A stretch of 64,000 nucleotides of DNA from Micrococcus porci (GTDB lineage: Bacteria > Actinomycetota > Actinomycetes > Actinomycetales > Micrococcaceae), in assembly GCF_020097155.1 (NCBI RefSeq), contig NZ_CP083691.1:2108001-2172000 (forward strand). The letters are read 5' to 3'. Of the stretch, positions 28,961 through 38,228 are shown piece after piece (the first letter of the stretch is position 1; each line of letters starts with the position of its first letter). The position numbers and the translations under genes are program-made. Below the pieces are notes generated by a model. It searched no databases, was not told where the DNA came from, and was given only the letters and a program-made list of their open reading frames with translations.

Positions 28961-30165
28961 GCCTGCGCCTCCCCGATCCGCGAGGCGGTCAGGGCCTCGT
29001 CCAGCAGCTCGCGTTCCGCCTCCGACGCCGGCCTGCCCCGCACGTGGTCCACGAAGCCCGTGGTGAGGGCGAGGTCGTCCGGGGCCTGACGCAGCGCCTG
29101 CGCGTAGGTGCGCTCCCGGGCGGCGTGCCCGCCCTCCGGCTCGTGGCGGAACACGAGCAGGTGGGGGAACCGGGAGCGCAGCCGCTCGAGCGCCTTCTCC
29201 GGGCGCTCGGGGTCCGTGACGGTCGCCTGCACGAACCGGTCCTCCGCCCATGCGTAGCCGGGCGAGTCCAGCAGGGGCTGGATCCGGTCCTCGAGGACGG
29301 CGAGGCGGCGTCCGGCGTCCCAGTCCACGGACTCCACCTCGGTGACGGCGCCGCCGGCCACGTGGACGAGCCAGCCGCCCTTGGTGTGGCGGGCCTCCGA
29401 GAACGAGTAGGGCAGCGGGGAGCCGGAGTAGCGGACGTGCGGGGCCATGGTCTGCCGACCGTGCAGGTGGCCCAGGGCCGCGTAGTCCAGGCCGGAGAAC
29501 ACGCTCACGGGCACCTGCCCCAGGGTGCCGACGAGACCCTCGGGGGCGGTGCCGTGGGCGTCCGTGTGCGGCCCCTCGCCGATGTCCCGCTCGGACTCGG
29601 TGCCCTCCGCTCCCGCGGCGAACAGGTGCGCCAGGACGACGCCGGCCAGCGGGCCGTCCGCGGCGCGCCGCTCCTCGAGGTCGGCGAGCACGCGGCGCAC
29701 GGCCTCGGTCATGACGGCGGTGTGGTGCGGGTCCACGCCCCAGGCCTCGCCCAGGTGGCGGGGCTCCAGGTAGGGGATGCCGTAGACGGCGGCCCGCTCC
29801 CCCGCCGCGTCCTCGAGCAGCACCGGCTCGGCCAGGCGCTCCGGGTCCGTGCGCACGTGGACGCCGCCGGCGGCCATCAGGGCGGAGCCGAAGCCGAGCC
29901 GGATCGCGGAGTCGTGGTTCCCGCTGGTGAGGACCACCTGGGAGCCGGCGGCGCGGAGGGCGGCAAGGGTCTCGTCGAGGAGGGTCACGGCGTCGGCGGC
30001 GGGCAGCGCGCGGTCGTAGACGTCCCCGGCCAGCAGGACGGCGTCCACGCCCCGCTCCCGGACCGTGTCCACGAGCTGGGCGAGCACCCTGCGCTGGGAG
30101 TCCAGTAGGCCGGTGCCGTGGAAGGACCGGCCGAGGTGCCAGTCGGAGGTGTGCAGCAGGAGCAT
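28957..30165 (-). CDS. sbcD: Exonuclease SbcD (Mre11-like nuclease subunit)
   Basis: A 402-aa calcineurin-like phosphoesterase, the nuclease of SbcCD. Metal-binding motifs in order: HTSDWHLGRSF at residue 5, LAGDVYDRALP near 45, TSGNHDSAIRLGFGS near 80, and the GHLHGRQTM motif near 230. The C-terminal cap domain is present. A TAGGCT -10 ends 6 nt before the ATG. It heads an operon with sbcC and diverges from the ADP-ribosylglycohydrolase gene across 97 bp. Confidence 0.95.
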   Translation of the reverse strand: MLLLHTSDWHLGRSFHGTGLLDSQRRVLAQLVDTVRERGVDAVLLAGDVYDRALPAADAVTLLDETLAALRAAGSQVVLTSGNHDSAIRLGFGSALMAAGGVHVRTDPERLAEPVLLEDAAGERAAVYGIPYLEPRHLGEAWGVDPHHTAVMTEAVRRVLADLEERRAADGPLAGVVLAHLFAAGAEGTESERDIGEGPHTDAHGTAPEGLVGTLGQVPVSVFSGLDYAALGHLHGRQTMAPHVRYSGSPLPYSFSEARHTKGGWLVHVAGGAVTEVESVDWDAGRRLAVLEDRIQPLLDSPGYAWAEDRFVQATVTDPERPEKALERLRSRFPHLLVFRHEPEGGHAARERTYAQALRQAPDDLALTTGFVDHVRGRPASEAERELLDEALTASRIGEAQA

Positions 30166-30171
30166 GGACCC

Positions 30172-30177
30172 AGCCTA
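30172..30177 (-). promoter_or_regulatory. sbcDC leaderless -10 (TAGGCT)
   Basis: TAGGCT ends 6 nt before the sbcD ATG. Confidence 0.5.
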
Positions 30178-30250
30178 GGGACGCGGCCGGACGCGACAAG
30201 CCGCCCCCCGGCCCACCGCGACGAGGCCGTCACGGCGCCCCGCCCCTCCC

Positions 30251-30256
30251 TACGAT
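30251..30256 (+). promoter_or_regulatory. Leaderless -10 (TACGAT) of the ADP-ribosylglycohydrolase gene
   Basis: TACGAT ends 6 nt before ATG 30263. Confidence 0.5.
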
Positions 30257-30262
30257 GGGTCC

Positions 30263-31387
30263 ATGACCGACGCCGCCCCCTCCCCCCGCACCGACGTCTC
30301 CTACCCGTCCCGCGTCCTGGGCCTGCTGGCCGCCGGGGCCGCCGGCGACGCCCTCGGCTACGCCGTCGAGTTCGACTCGGTGGACCGGATCCTCGGCCGC
30401 CTCGGCGCCGCGGGGGTCACGGACGGCCCCGCCCTCGCCGCCGTCTCCGGCGTCTCCGCCCTGCCGGTCTCCGGTGACACGCAGATGACGCTCTACGTGC
30501 TGGACGGGATGCTCGAGTGGATCGAGTGGCAGAACGCGGGCCAGGCATCGGACCCCGCGGCGTGCGTGTGGCTGGCCTGCCTGCGCTGGCTGCGGACCCA
30601 GGACGGCGCGCTGCCCGACGGCGCCCCGCCCGCCCAGGACCGCTGGATCGACGCGCACACGGAGCTGCACGCCCAGCGTGCCCCGGGCATGGCGTGCCTG
30701 TCCGGGCTGCGCTCGTCCGGCATGGGGGTGGTGCCGGACCCGAAGAACCCGGACTCCAAGGGGTGCGGCGCGGTGATGCGCTCGGCGCCCTACGGGATGG
30801 TCCCGGGGCTGGAGGACCATCACGTTGCCTCGTTCGCCCGGCAGGGGGCCGTGCTCACCCACGGGCACCCCACGGGGTGGACGGCCGCGGCGGCGTTCGC
30901 GCTGACGGTCTCCGCGCTGTTCGACGGAGCGGAGCTGCGCGGCGCGCTGGAGCACCCCCGGACCTGGCTGGACTCCACCGGGGAGGACGGCGCCGAGACC
31001 CGCGCCGCCCTGGACGGCGCCCTCGCCGAGGCGGCCCGAGCCGTCGAGGCCGGGGACGACGTCGGCGCACCCGGCACGCTGCCGGCCTCCCTCGGGGAGG
31101 GCTGGGTGGCAGAGGAGGCCCTGGCGATCGCCGCCTACGCCGCACTCGTGGCCGAGGCCCGCGCGGAGGACCCCGCCGCGGCGCTGGGCCTGGCCCTGCG
31201 GATCGGAGCGAACCACGACGGGGACTCGGACTCCACGGCCGCCCTGGCCGGCCAGCTGGTCGGCGCCCGCCACGGCATGGCGGTGTTCGGGTCCAGGGGC
31301 CAGGACGCCGACTCCGTGCCGGCGTGGATCACGGAGCGCGAGGTGGTGGCCGAGGCCGCGCGTCGCTGGATCGCCGCCACCACCTGA
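30263..31387 (+). CDS. ADP-ribosylglycohydrolase family protein (DraG/ARH-like)
   Basis: A 374-aa all-helical DraG-type hydrolase, expected to remove ADP-ribose from proteins or nucleic acid, or to act on related ribosides. GLLAAGAAGDALGYAVEFD is the N-terminal signature. VSGDTQMTLYVLDGMLEW is the first metal-binding motif (S-G-D-T-Q-M-T, usually D-D-T). ANHDGDSDSTAALAGQLVGARHG near residue 315 is the second (usually G-G-D-A-D-T). The key Asp residues are kept but both motifs vary, so the substrate may differ from the classic enzymes. It stands alone, with its own promoter and a convergent downstream neighbour. Confidence 0.88.
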   Translation: MTDAAPSPRTDVSYPSRVLGLLAAGAAGDALGYAVEFDSVDRILGRLGAAGVTDGPALAAVSGVSALPVSGDTQMTLYVLDGMLEWIEWQNAGQASDPAACVWLACLRWLRTQDGALPDGAPPAQDRWIDAHTELHAQRAPGMACLSGLRSSGMGVVPDPKNPDSKGCGAVMRSAPYGMVPGLEDHHVASFARQGAVLTHGHPTGWTAAAAFALTVSALFDGAELRGALEHPRTWLDSTGEDGAETRAALDGALAEAARAVEAGDDVGAPGTLPASLGEGWVAEEALAIAAYAALVAEARAEDPAAALGLALRIGANHDGDSDSTAALAGQLVGARHGMAVFGSRGQDADSVPAWITEREVVAEAARRWIAATT

Positions 31388-31393
31388 GCGACG

Positions 31394-31421
31394 GCTGATC
31401 CGGTCGGCGGGCCGGGTCAGC
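31394..31421. terminator. Hairpin between convergent genes
   Basis: Ten-base arms GCTGATCCGG and CCGGGTCAGC (one G-T wobble) lie between the ADP-ribosylglycohydrolase stop and the exonuclease stop. Confidence 0.5.
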
Positions 31422-32559
31422 GGGCCCCGGCCGGCCAGGCCCCGTCCACCATCTGCAGGAACTCCGCCTCGGACACCAGGGCGATGGCCTGGCCCTTCGC
31501 GCGGCGCTGCAGCGCCTCCCGGGTCTTGCGGTGCGTCACCGCGCCGCCCGGGTCGACGCCGCGCCCGGCGGGGTCGGTCGCCCCGGGGTCTACGACGACC
31601 CCGTGGACCTCCGGCGCCCCCACCAGCTCGGCCGGGTCGACGCCGTCGCCCACCACGAGCATCGTGGTGCGCCCGTTCACCCGGTTGGCGGTGGCGGCCC
31701 CGCGCTGGGCGGCCCGGTTCTTGGCCTCCTGCCGGGACATGCCGATCCCGCCGGTGAACACGACGACCTGCCCGTAGAGCGGGTGGCCGGGGTCGGCGTC
31801 GGCGGCCGGCTCGGGGTTCACGCCCTCGTCCGGCCAGCGCATGAGGTCGGGCAGGGTCCGGTCGTCGGCCAGGGGGATCGTGGCGTCGAAGAGCCCGGGC
31901 ATGGTCCGGGCCTGCCGGGTCGCACGCGACTCCCGCCCGGTCCCGGCCGCGCGGGCCGTCAGCCGGCTGCGCCGCAGCCCCTGCGAGGCCAGCAGGGCGT
32001 CCACGGTCGCCTCCCCGGGCGGGCACACGCGGCGGGCCAGGTCCACGAGGATCGCGGCGCACGCCTCCGCGTCCGCGAGCGCGTCGTGGTGGCGGCCCGG
32101 GACGAACCCGGCCTCGCGCGCCGCGGAGGGCAGCGAGTAGGAGGGCAGGTCGTAGATCCGCCGCGCGAGGGTGAGGGTGCAGGCGTAGTCGTGGGCGGGC
32201 ACGTCCCGGCCGGAGACCTCCAGGCCGGACTCGATCACGCCGAGGTCGAAGCCGGCGTTGTGCGCCACGAGGACGTCGTCCCCGGCGAACGCCGCGAACG
32301 CATCGTACACCTCGGCGAACCGCGGGGCGTCGACCACCCGGTCCGCATGGATCCCGTGGATCCGCACGTTGCGGGGGTCGAACCGGTCGAAGCCCGCGGG
32401 CGGCCGCATGAGCCACACGGCCCGCGACGCGGGCAGGCCGTCCCGGACGCGCACGGCGCCGAGCTGGCAGGCGGAGCCCCGGAACCCGTTGGCGGTCTCG
32501 AAGTCGATCGCCGTGAAGTCCAGCCCCGGCTGCCGCACCGGGGCGATCCCGGCGGTCAC
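31417..32559 (-). CDS. DnaQ-like 3'-5' exonuclease fused to a BRCT domain
   Basis: A 380-aa protein. Residues about 15-175 form a DEDDh exonuclease: FTAIDFETAN (ExoI), VLVAHNAGFDLGVIE (ExoII) and GRHHDALADAEACAAI (ExoIII). After a linker with no recognised motif, residues about 260-375 resemble a BRCT domain, with LYGQVVVFTGGIGMSRQEAKN resembling the DNA ligase BRCT start and TMLVVGDGVDP in the middle. It could act in DNA repair or proofreading, with BRCT giving partner or end binding. The stop side overlaps nothing; its ATG overlaps the ITPase stop as ATGA, so it ends the rph-rdgB chain. Confidence 0.88.
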   Translation of the reverse strand: MTAGIAPVRQPGLDFTAIDFETANGFRGSACQLGAVRVRDGLPASRAVWLMRPPAGFDRFDPRNVRIHGIHADRVVDAPRFAEVYDAFAAFAGDDVLVAHNAGFDLGVIESGLEVSGRDVPAHDYACTLTLARRIYDLPSYSLPSAAREAGFVPGRHHDALADAEACAAILVDLARRVCPPGEATVDALLASQGLRRSRLTARAAGTGRESRATRQARTMPGLFDATIPLADDRTLPDLMRWPDEGVNPEPAADADPGHPLYGQVVVFTGGIGMSRQEAKNRAAQRGAATANRVNGRTTMLVVGDGVDPAELVGAPEVHGVVVDPGATDPAGRGVDPGGAVTHRKTREALQRRAKGQAIALVSEAEFLQMVDGAWPAGAR

Positions 32560-33209
32560 GAGTCGGCGGAGAGCGCGGCCACGAGATGCGGCAGCAGGGC
32601 GCGGAAGGCCTGCCCGCGGTGGCTGATCGCGTTCTTCTCGGCGGAGCTGAGCTGGGCCGTGGAGCGGTCCTCACCCGCGGGGCGCAGGATCGGGTCGTAG
32701 CCGAAGCCGCCGTCCCCGACGGGCTCGCGCAGCAGCATGCCGGGCATGCGTCCGAGCTCCACGTGGTCGCCGCCCCGCGGCGTGGCCAGGGCGGCCGCGC
32801 AGACGAAGGCCGCCCCGCGGTGCTCGTCCGGGACGTCCCCGAGCTGGGCCAGCAGCAGCTCCAGGTTCGCCTTGTCGTCGCCGTGGCGCCCGGCCCAGCG
32901 GGCCGAGAAGATCCCGGGCGCGCCGCCCAGGACGTCCACGGCCAGGCCGGAGTCGTCGGCGACGGCGATCAGCCCGGTGTGCGCGGCCACGGCGCGGGCC
33001 TTCTTGAGGGCGTTCTGCTCGAACGTCACGCCGTCCTCGACGACGTCCGGGGCGCCCACGGCGCCGGCGTCGACCACGGCCGTCTCGACGTCCAGCGCCG
33101 GCAGCGCCTCGGCGAGCAGGGAGCGCAGCTCGCGGACCTTGCCGGCGTTGTGGGTCGCCAGCACCACGCGGGCCCCGGCCGGGGCGACGGGGGCGGTCGG
33201 GGTGCTCAC
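32556..33209 (-). CDS. rdgB: Non-canonical purine NTP pyrophosphatase (ITP/XTP)
   Basis: A 217-aa Ham1/RdgB family enzyme that hydrolyses ITP, dITP and XTP to monophosphates and so cleans the nucleotide pool. [18 protein letters not shown] is the hallmark (T-x-N-x-x-K). [22 protein letters not shown] is the central motif, and [11 protein letters not shown] with [10 protein letters not shown] lies near the end. The GTG 33209 start overlaps the rph stop. The rph-rdgB pair is conserved in Actinobacteria. Confidence 0.96.
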   Translation of the reverse strand: MSTPTAPVAPAGARVVLATHNAGKVRELRSLLAEALPALDVETAVVDAGAVGAPDVVEDGVTFEQNALKKARAVAAHTGLIAVADDSGLAVDVLGGAPGIFSARWAGRHGDDKANLELLLAQLGDVPDEHRGAAFVCAAALATPRGGDHVELGRMPGMLLREPVGDGGFGYDPILRPAGEDRSTAQLSSAEKNAISHRGQAFRALLPHLVAALSADS

Positions 33210-33982
33210 GCGCGGCCCGCCACGTCACCGGCGAGGGTCTCGGCCTGGATGCGGGACAGCTCAGCGGTGCCGGCCAGGGCCAGGTCCAGCAGGACGTCCA
33301 GCTCGGCGCGGCGGAACGGGACTCCCTCGGCGGTGCCCTGGACCTCCACGAAGTCGCCGGAGCCGGTGACGACGACGTTCATGTCCGTCTCCGCCTTGAC
33401 GTCCTCCACGTAGGGCAGGTCGAGCATGGGGACCCCGTCGATGATGCCCACGGACACCGCGGACACGGAGTCGGTCAGCACCCTGGCATCCTTCTTCAGG
33501 ATGCCCCTGCCCTGGGCCCAGGCCACGGCCTCGGCCAGGGCCACATAGGCGCCCGTGATGGAGGCGGTGCGGGTGCCGCCGTCGGCGTCGAGGACGTCGC
33601 AGTCGAGCACGATCGTGTTCTCCCCCAGCGCGGAGAGGTCGATCACGGCGCGCAGCGAGCGGCCGATCAGGCGGGAGATCTCGTGCGTGCGCCCGCCGAT
33701 GCGGCCCTTGACCGACTCGCGCTGGCTGCGCTCGTTGGTGGCGCGCGGGAGCATCGCGTACTCGGCGGTGACCCAGCCGGTGCCCTCTCCCTTGAGCCAG
33801 CGCGGCACGCCCTCCGTGAAGGAGGCGGTGCACAGGACGCGGGTGCCGCCGAACTCGATCAGCGCGGAGCCCTCCGCCTGCCGCGAGAACCCGCGGGTGA
33901 TGGTGATGGGGCGCAGCTCGTCGACGGCGCGGCCGTCCTGGCGGGTCACGGACGGGGAGGTGCTCGGGGAGGACTCGGTCAT
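33206..33982 (-). CDS. rph: Ribonuclease PH
   Basis: A 258-aa phosphorolytic 3'-5' exoribonuclease that trims tRNA 3' ends. [23 protein letters not shown] is the N-terminal signature. [42 protein letters not shown] is the catalytic core with conserved Asp residues. Length fits. TAGACT ends 6 nt before the ATG, so the rph-rdgB-exonuclease mRNA is predicted to be leaderless. Confidence 0.97.
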   Translation of the reverse strand: MTESSPSTSPSVTRQDGRAVDELRPITITRGFSRQAEGSALIEFGGTRVLCTASFTEGVPRWLKGEGTGWVTAEYAMLPRATNERSQRESVKGRIGGRTHEISRLIGRSLRAVIDLSALGENTIVLDCDVLDADGGTRTASITGAYVALAEAVAWAQGRGILKKDARVLTDSVSAVSVGIIDGVPMLDLPYVEDVKAETDMNVVVTGSGDFVEVQGTAEGVPFRRAELDVLLDLALAGTAELSRIQAETLAGDVAGRA

Positions 33983-33988
33983 GGCCCC

Positions 33989-33994
33989 AGTCTA
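33989..33994 (-). promoter_or_regulatory. rph leaderless -10 (TAGACT)
   Basis: TAGACT ends 6 nt before the rph ATG. Confidence 0.55.
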
Positions 33995-34002
33995 GGACGG
34001 GC

Positions 34003-34815
34003 TCAGAGGCCGTAGCTCAGCCCGGAGACCGCCACCGCGAGCGGCCCGACGTAGGCCTCGCGGGCCTCCTGGGCGCACCGCTGCGGGTCGTTCCACACCG
34101 GCAGGTGCGTCAGCAGCAGCTTCCGCGCGCCGGCTTCGGCGGCCATCTGGCCGGCGCGGCGGCCGGTGAGGTGCACGCCGTCGATGTGGTCGTCGCGGCC
34201 CTCGTGGTACGCGGCCTCGCAGAGGAACAGGTCGGCGTCGCGGGCCGCCTCCACGAGGCCGTCGCAGGTGTCGGAGTCCCCCGAGTACGCGAGCACGCGG
34301 GTCACCGGCTCGCCGTCGGGGCCGGGCTCGGTGGTCTCCACGCGGATCGCGTAGGCCTCGTCGATGGGATGGCGCACCGCGAACGGGGTGAGGCGGAACG
34401 GCCCCAGCCCCTCGGTGCGGCCGGCCTCCCACGCGCGGAAGTCGAAGTCCTCCTGCATGCCCGGCTCCGGGTCCATGCCGTACGCCTCGGCGATGCGCGT
34501 GGCCGTGGCCGCGGGCCCGTACACGGGGATCCTCCCGGCGTCCCAGCCCTCGGGGTTCCAGCGCACGGCCACGTGCAACCCGCACAGGTCGATGCAGTGG
34601 TCCGGGTGGAGGTGCGAGAGCAGCACGCCGTCGATCTGCTCCAGCTCGATGTGCCGCTGCAGCACGCCCAGGGACCCGTTGCCCAGGTCCAGGAGGATCC
34701 GCCAGGGGCGGGTGCCCCCATTCCCGTCCGGGCCGTCGGCGGTGACGAGGTAGCAGGACGCGGGCGAGCCCGGCCCGGGGAAGGAGCCGGAGGCTCCGAT
34801 CACGGTCAGCTTCAT
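34003..34815 (-). CDS. Metallo-beta-lactamase fold hydrolase (Rv1339-like)
   Basis: A 270-aa hydrolase with the H-x-H-x-D-H metal site in [16 protein letters not shown] (about residue 65), followed by further ligands in [12 protein letters not shown] (about 185) and [11 protein letters not shown] (about 240). It is ribonuclease Z-like without the exosite arm. Synteny (murI, this gene, rph, rdgB) equals that of Mycobacterium tuberculosis Rv1339, whose product has been reported as an atypical cyclic-AMP phosphodiesterase. That function is inference here. ATG 34815 overlaps the murI stop as ATGA. Confidence 0.88.
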   Translation of the reverse strand: MKLTVIGASGSFPGPGSPASCYLVTADGPDGNGGTRPWRILLDLGNGSLGVLQRHIELEQIDGVLLSHLHPDHCIDLCGLHVAVRWNPEGWDAGRIPVYGPAATATRIAEAYGMDPEPGMQEDFDFRAWEAGRTEGLGPFRLTPFAVRHPIDEAYAIRVETTEPGPDGEPVTRVLAYSGDSDTCDGLVEAARDADLFLCEAAYHEGRDDHIDGVHLTGRRAGQMAAEAGARKLLLTHLPVWNDPQRCAQEAREAYVGPLAVAVSGLSYGL

Positions 34816-35762
34816 CGGGCTCCGTCCTCCTCCATCTCGGCGCGCAGCCGCGCCAGCACGTCCGGCGTCAGCGCGGTGAGCGCCGCGGTGGGGTACCGCT
34901 CGCGGATCTCCTGGATCTGCCGCACCGGTCCCACCTCGGGGCCGAGGAACCGACGCGCGAGGGCCGCGAAGTGCTCCGGGTCGCCCGTGGCGGCGAAGCG
35001 GTGCTCGGGGGCGGCGGCGGAGCCGGCCGCCGAGTGCGGGTGCTCCAGGCCGTGGCGCACCAGGGCCCGGTACAGGTCCTTGGCGGTCTCCTCGGCGGAG
35101 GAGACGAGCGTGACGTCCTCCCCCATCACCAGGGAGAGCGCGCCGGTGAGCAGCGGGTAGTGGGTGCAGCCCAGGACCATGGTGTCCACGCCGGCGGCCT
35201 TGAGCGGGGCCACGTACTCCTCCGCGGTCTCCAGCAGCTCGGGGCCCGTGGTGATGCCGGCCTCCACGAACTCGACGAACCGCGGGCACGCCACGGACGT
35301 GATCTGCAGGTGCGGGGCCGCGGAGAACGAGTCCTCGTACGCGCGGGAGCCCACGGTGGCCTGGGTGCCGATCACGCCGACCCGCCCGTTGCGCGTGGCG
35401 GCGACGGCCCGTCGCACGGCCGGCTGGATGACCTCGACGACGGGGATGCCGAGCCGGCCGGTGTAGCGCTCCCGCGCGTCGCGCAGCACGGCCGCCGAGG
35501 CGGAATTGCACGCGATGACGAGCGCCTTGACGCCGGCCTCCACGAGCTCGTCCATCACGCCCAGGGCCAGGGCGCGCACCTGGGCGATCGGCCGCGGCCC
35601 GTACGGGGAGTGCGCCGTGTCGCCGACGTATATGATCGGCTCGTGCGGCAGCTGGTCCATGATCGCGCGGGCCACGGTCAGCCCGCCCACGCCGGAGTCG
35701 AACACGCCGATCGGCGAGGAGGGGCCCGCCCCCGTCTGCGCGGTGTCTGCGGTCGCGCTCAT
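34812..35762 (-). CDS. murI: Glutamate racemase
   Basis: A 316-aa racemase giving D-glutamate for peptidoglycan. [22 protein letters not shown] holds the first part of the active site. [19 protein letters not shown] carries catalytic Cys-N-S/T, and [17 protein letters not shown] the second catalytic Cys (C-T-H-Y-P). The ends are slightly extended compared with typical enzymes (about 265-285 aa). Both ends overlap neighbours by 4 nt, forming a coupled chain from DUF2017 to the metallo-beta-lactamase gene. Confidence 0.97.
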   Translation of the reverse strand: MSATADTAQTGAGPSSPIGVFDSGVGGLTVARAIMDQLPHEPIIYVGDTAHSPYGPRPIAQVRALALGVMDELVEAGVKALVIACNSASAAVLRDARERYTGRLGIPVVEVIQPAVRRAVAATRNGRVGVIGTQATVGSRAYEDSFSAAPHLQITSVACPRFVEFVEAGITTGPELLETAEEYVAPLKAAGVDTMVLGCTHYPLLTGALSLVMGEDVTLVSSAEETAKDLYRALVRHGLEHPHSAAGSAAAPEHRFAATGDPEHFAALARRFLGPEVGPVRQIQEIRERYPTAALTALTPDVLARLRAEMEEDGAR

Positions 35763-36493
35763 GCGCGCTCCTCCTCGTCGGGGCCGGCCGCGCCCTCGAG
35801 GGGCAGCTCGGAGAGCATCTCCGCCATCAGGGTCTCCTGCAGCCAGGTGGTGAAGTTGTACAGGAGGGCCATCGTGGCCTCCACGTCCTGCGCGTCGCGC
35901 CAGTCGTCCACGGCGTGGACCCGGGCGGCGTCCTGCTCGGTCTCGATGCCCAGCCGGGCGGCGAGCACCAGGCGGACGTCGTTCAGCGCCCGCCCGAAGG
36001 AGACGGCGTGCTCGTGGGGCACGGTGACCCGCACGGAGCGCAGCGCCTCGAGGGCGCGGCGGGCGTCGGCGAGCTTGGCGGCGGTGAGCGCGTCCTCGGT
36101 GAGGGCCCGCTGGCGGGCGCGCTCGGCGGGCTCGGCGTGGGGCATCGCGTCCGGCAGCAGGCGGGCGACCGCGGGGTCCTCCGGCGCGGACCGCTCGGCC
36201 ACGGGGTCCGCGACGAGGTCCAGCCCGCCCACGAGCGCCCAGAACGCGGCGTCGTGGGGGGTCTCCTCCCCCGGCCCGACGGCGTCGCCCGGCCGAGCGT
36301 CGGCGACCGGCTCGGCCCCGGCCTCCGGGGCGTCCTCGGCGGTCCCCGCGTCGCTCCCGGGCGGGGCGACCTCGTCCTGGCGGTTCTCCAACAGGGTCAC
36401 CACGTCCTTCACGAGGCCGCGCAGCAGCCGCAGCTCGGCGTCCTCGAGCTCGGCGACGTACCCGCGCCGCGTCCAGCGGAATCGCTGTGCCAT
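35759..36493 (-). CDS. DUF2017 family protein
   Basis: A 244-aa actinobacterial DUF2017 protein, always found next to clpS and of unknown biochemical role. [23 protein letters not shown] at the N-terminus and [16 protein letters not shown] at the C-terminus are the conserved ends. The middle has an acidic/Pro-rich linker (residues 45-80). The chosen start is ATG 36493 behind GAGGAGGAG. Its ATG is 8 nt after the clpS stop and its stop overlaps murI. Confidence 0.92.
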   Translation of the reverse strand: MAQRFRWTRRGYVAELEDAELRLLRGLVKDVVTLLENRQDEVAPPGSDAGTAEDAPEAGAEPVADARPGDAVGPGEETPHDAAFWALVGGLDLVADPVAERSAPEDPAVARLLPDAMPHAEPAERARQRALTEDALTAAKLADARRALEALRSVRVTVPHEHAVSFGRALNDVRLVLAARLGIETEQDAARVHAVDDWRDAQDVEATMALLYNFTTWLQETLMAEMLSELPLEGAAGPDEEERA

Positions 36494-36501
36494 GCTCCTC
36501 C

Positions 36502-36813
36502 TCAGTCCTCGGCCTGTTCCAGGGTGGCCCACAGGCCGAACCCGTGCATCGCGGTCACGTGCCCCTCGGCGACCTCACGGGAGCCGGTGAACACCACGGA
36601 CCGTCCGCGCTCGTGGACCTCGAGCATCAGGGACTGGGCGCGCGCCGCCGAGTAGCCGAAGTGCGAGCGGAACACGTACGCCACGTAGCTCATCAGGTTC
36701 ACGGGGTCGTTCCACACCACCACATGCCACGGGCGGGCGGCGGCGAGGTCCTCGCGCGGGCGCTCCAACAGCGCGGTGTCCGCGCCGGGGGCGGGGGGGG
36801 CGGGGTGAGGCAT
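36502..36813 (-). CDS. clpS: ATP-dependent Clp protease adaptor ClpS
   Basis: A 103-aa adaptor that delivers N-degron substrates to ClpAP/Clp[30 protein letters not shown] is the core, with the N-D-P segment and M near the hydrophobic pocket. [34 protein letters not shown] completes the fold. ATG 36813 lies 7 nt after TAGACT, and a GGAGG is also present within that spacer. It diverges from pncB across only 64 bp. Confidence 0.96.
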   Translation of the reverse strand: MPHPAPPAPGADTALLERPREDLAAARPWHVVVWNDPVNLMSYVAYVFRSHFGYSAARAQSLMLEVHERGRSVVFTGSREVAEGHVTAMHGFGLWATLEQAED

Positions 36814-36820
36814 GCCCTCC

Positions 36821-36826
36821 AGTCTA
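36821..36826 (-). promoter_or_regulatory. clpS -10 (TAGACT)
   Basis: TAGACT ends 7 nt before the clpS ATG. It is 39 bp from the opposing pncB -10, so the two promoter regions overlap. Confidence 0.5.
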
Positions 36827-36865
36827 CGGAAGCGCGGGGCCCCTGACGGGGCAGGGGCCGTCCGC

Positions 36866-36871
36866 TAGCCT
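36866..36871 (+). promoter_or_regulatory. pncB leaderless -10 (TAGCCT)
   Basis: TAGCCT ends 6 nt before GTG 36878. Confidence 0.5.
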
Positions 36872-36877
36872 GACGAG

Positions 36878-38227
36878 GTGACCCAGAACGCCTCCGCACC
36901 CGCCCCGTCCGCCGCGCCATGGCACGTGCCCACGTCCCTGATGACGGACCACTACGAGCTCACCATGCTCTGCGCCGCCCGCCGGGCGGGCACCGCCGAG
37001 CGCCGCAGCCGGTTCGAGCTGTTCAGCCGCCGTCTGCCGGACGGGCGCCGCTACGGCGTCGTCGCGGGCACAGGCCGCATCCTCGAGGGCCTCTCGCGCT
37101 TCCGCTTCTCCACGGCGGAGGTGGACTTCCTCGCGGACCACTCCGTGGTGGACGACGCCACCCTGCAGTGGCTGGCCGACTTCCGCTTCTCCGGCGACAT
37201 CACGGGCTACGCCGAGGGCGAGGTCTACTTCCCGCACTCCCCCGTGCTCCAGGTCGAGTCCACCTTCGCGGAGGCCTGCATCCTGGAGACCTACCTGCTC
37301 TCCATCCTGAACTACGACTCCGCCGTGGCCTCCGCGGCCTCCCGCATGGCCTCCGCGGCCCAGGGCCGCCCGTGCATCGAGATGGGCGCCCGCCGCATCC
37401 ACGAGGAGGCCGCCGTGGCCGCCGCCCGCGCCGCGGTGATCGCCGGGTTCGCCGCCACCTCCAACCTGGAGGCCGGCCGCCGGTACGGCGTGCGGACGGT
37501 CGGCACCGCCGCGCACTCCTTCACGCTGCTGCACGACTCCGAGCGCGCGGCGTTCGAGGCCCAGGTCGCCGCCCTCGGCCGCGACACCACCCTCCTCGTG
37601 GACACCTATGACGTCGAGCAGGGCGTGCGCACGGCCGTGGAGGTGGCCGGCCGCGCGCTGCGCAACGTGCGCCTGGACTCCGGGGACCTCGTCCAGCAGG
37701 CCCACGAGGTCCGCGAGCTGCTCGACTCCCTCGGCAACACGGAGACCGGGATCATGGTCACCTCCGACCTCGACGAGTACGCGATCGCCTCGCTGCGCTC
37801 GGCGCCGGTGGCCTCCTACGGCGTCGGCACCCGCCTCGTGACCGGCTCCGGCGCGCCGACCGCCTCCATGGTCTACAAGCTCGTGGCCCGCCAGGACGAC
37901 GACGGCACCTGGGTCGACGTGGCCAAGGCCTCCTCCGGCAAGGCCTCCCACGGCGGCCGCAAGGACGCCGTGCGCCGCCGGGACGCCCGCGGCCGCGCCG
38001 TCGCCGAGCTGGTGGGCGTGAACCGCGCGCCCGCGGCCGACGCCGACGACCGCCCCCTGCTGCACACCTTCGTCAAGGACGGCGAGCTGCAGGAGGGCTG
38101 GACCGGACCGGAGGCCGTCACGCGGGCCGCCGAGCGCCACGCCGCCTCCCTCGCGGAGCTGCCCCGGGCCGCCGCCCGTCTGCAGCCCGGCGAGGCCCTC
38201 ATCCCGACCATCTTCCAGGAGGACTGA
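36878..38227 (+). CDS. pncB: Nicotinate phosphoribosyltransferase
   Basis: A 449-aa enzyme that makes nicotinate mononucleotide from nicotinate and PRPP, the entry step of NAD salvage. TSLMTDHYELTMLCAARRAG is the N-terminal signature. The catalytic His region is GTAAHSFTLLHDSERAAF. LLVDTYDVEQGVRTAVEV and VRLDSGDLVQQAHEVRELLD (PRPP-binding) follow, then MVTSDLDEYAI. The gene is followed 1 nt later by pncA, so both steps from nicotinamide to NaMN are in one transcript. Confidence 0.96.
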   Translation: MTQNASAPAPSAAPWHVPTSLMTDHYELTMLCAARRAGTAERRSRFELFSRRLPDGRRYGVVAGTGRILEGLSRFRFSTAEVDFLADHSVVDDATLQWLADFRFSGDITGYAEGEVYFPHSPVLQVESTFAEACILETYLLSILNYDSAVASAASRMASAAQGRPCIEMGARRIHEEAAVAAARAAVIAGFAATSNLEAGRRYGVRTVGTAAHSFTLLHDSERAAFEAQVAALGRDTTLLVDTYDVEQGVRTAVEVAGRALRNVRLDSGDLVQQAHEVRELLDSLGNTETGIMVTSDLDEYAIASLRSAPVASYGVGTRLVTGSGAPTASMVYKLVARQDDDGTWVDVAKASSGKASHGGRKDAVRRRDARGRAVAELVGVNRAPAADADDRPLLHTFVKDGELQEGWTGPEAVTRAAERHAASLAELPRAAARLQPGEALIPTIFQED

Positions 38228-38228
38228 C

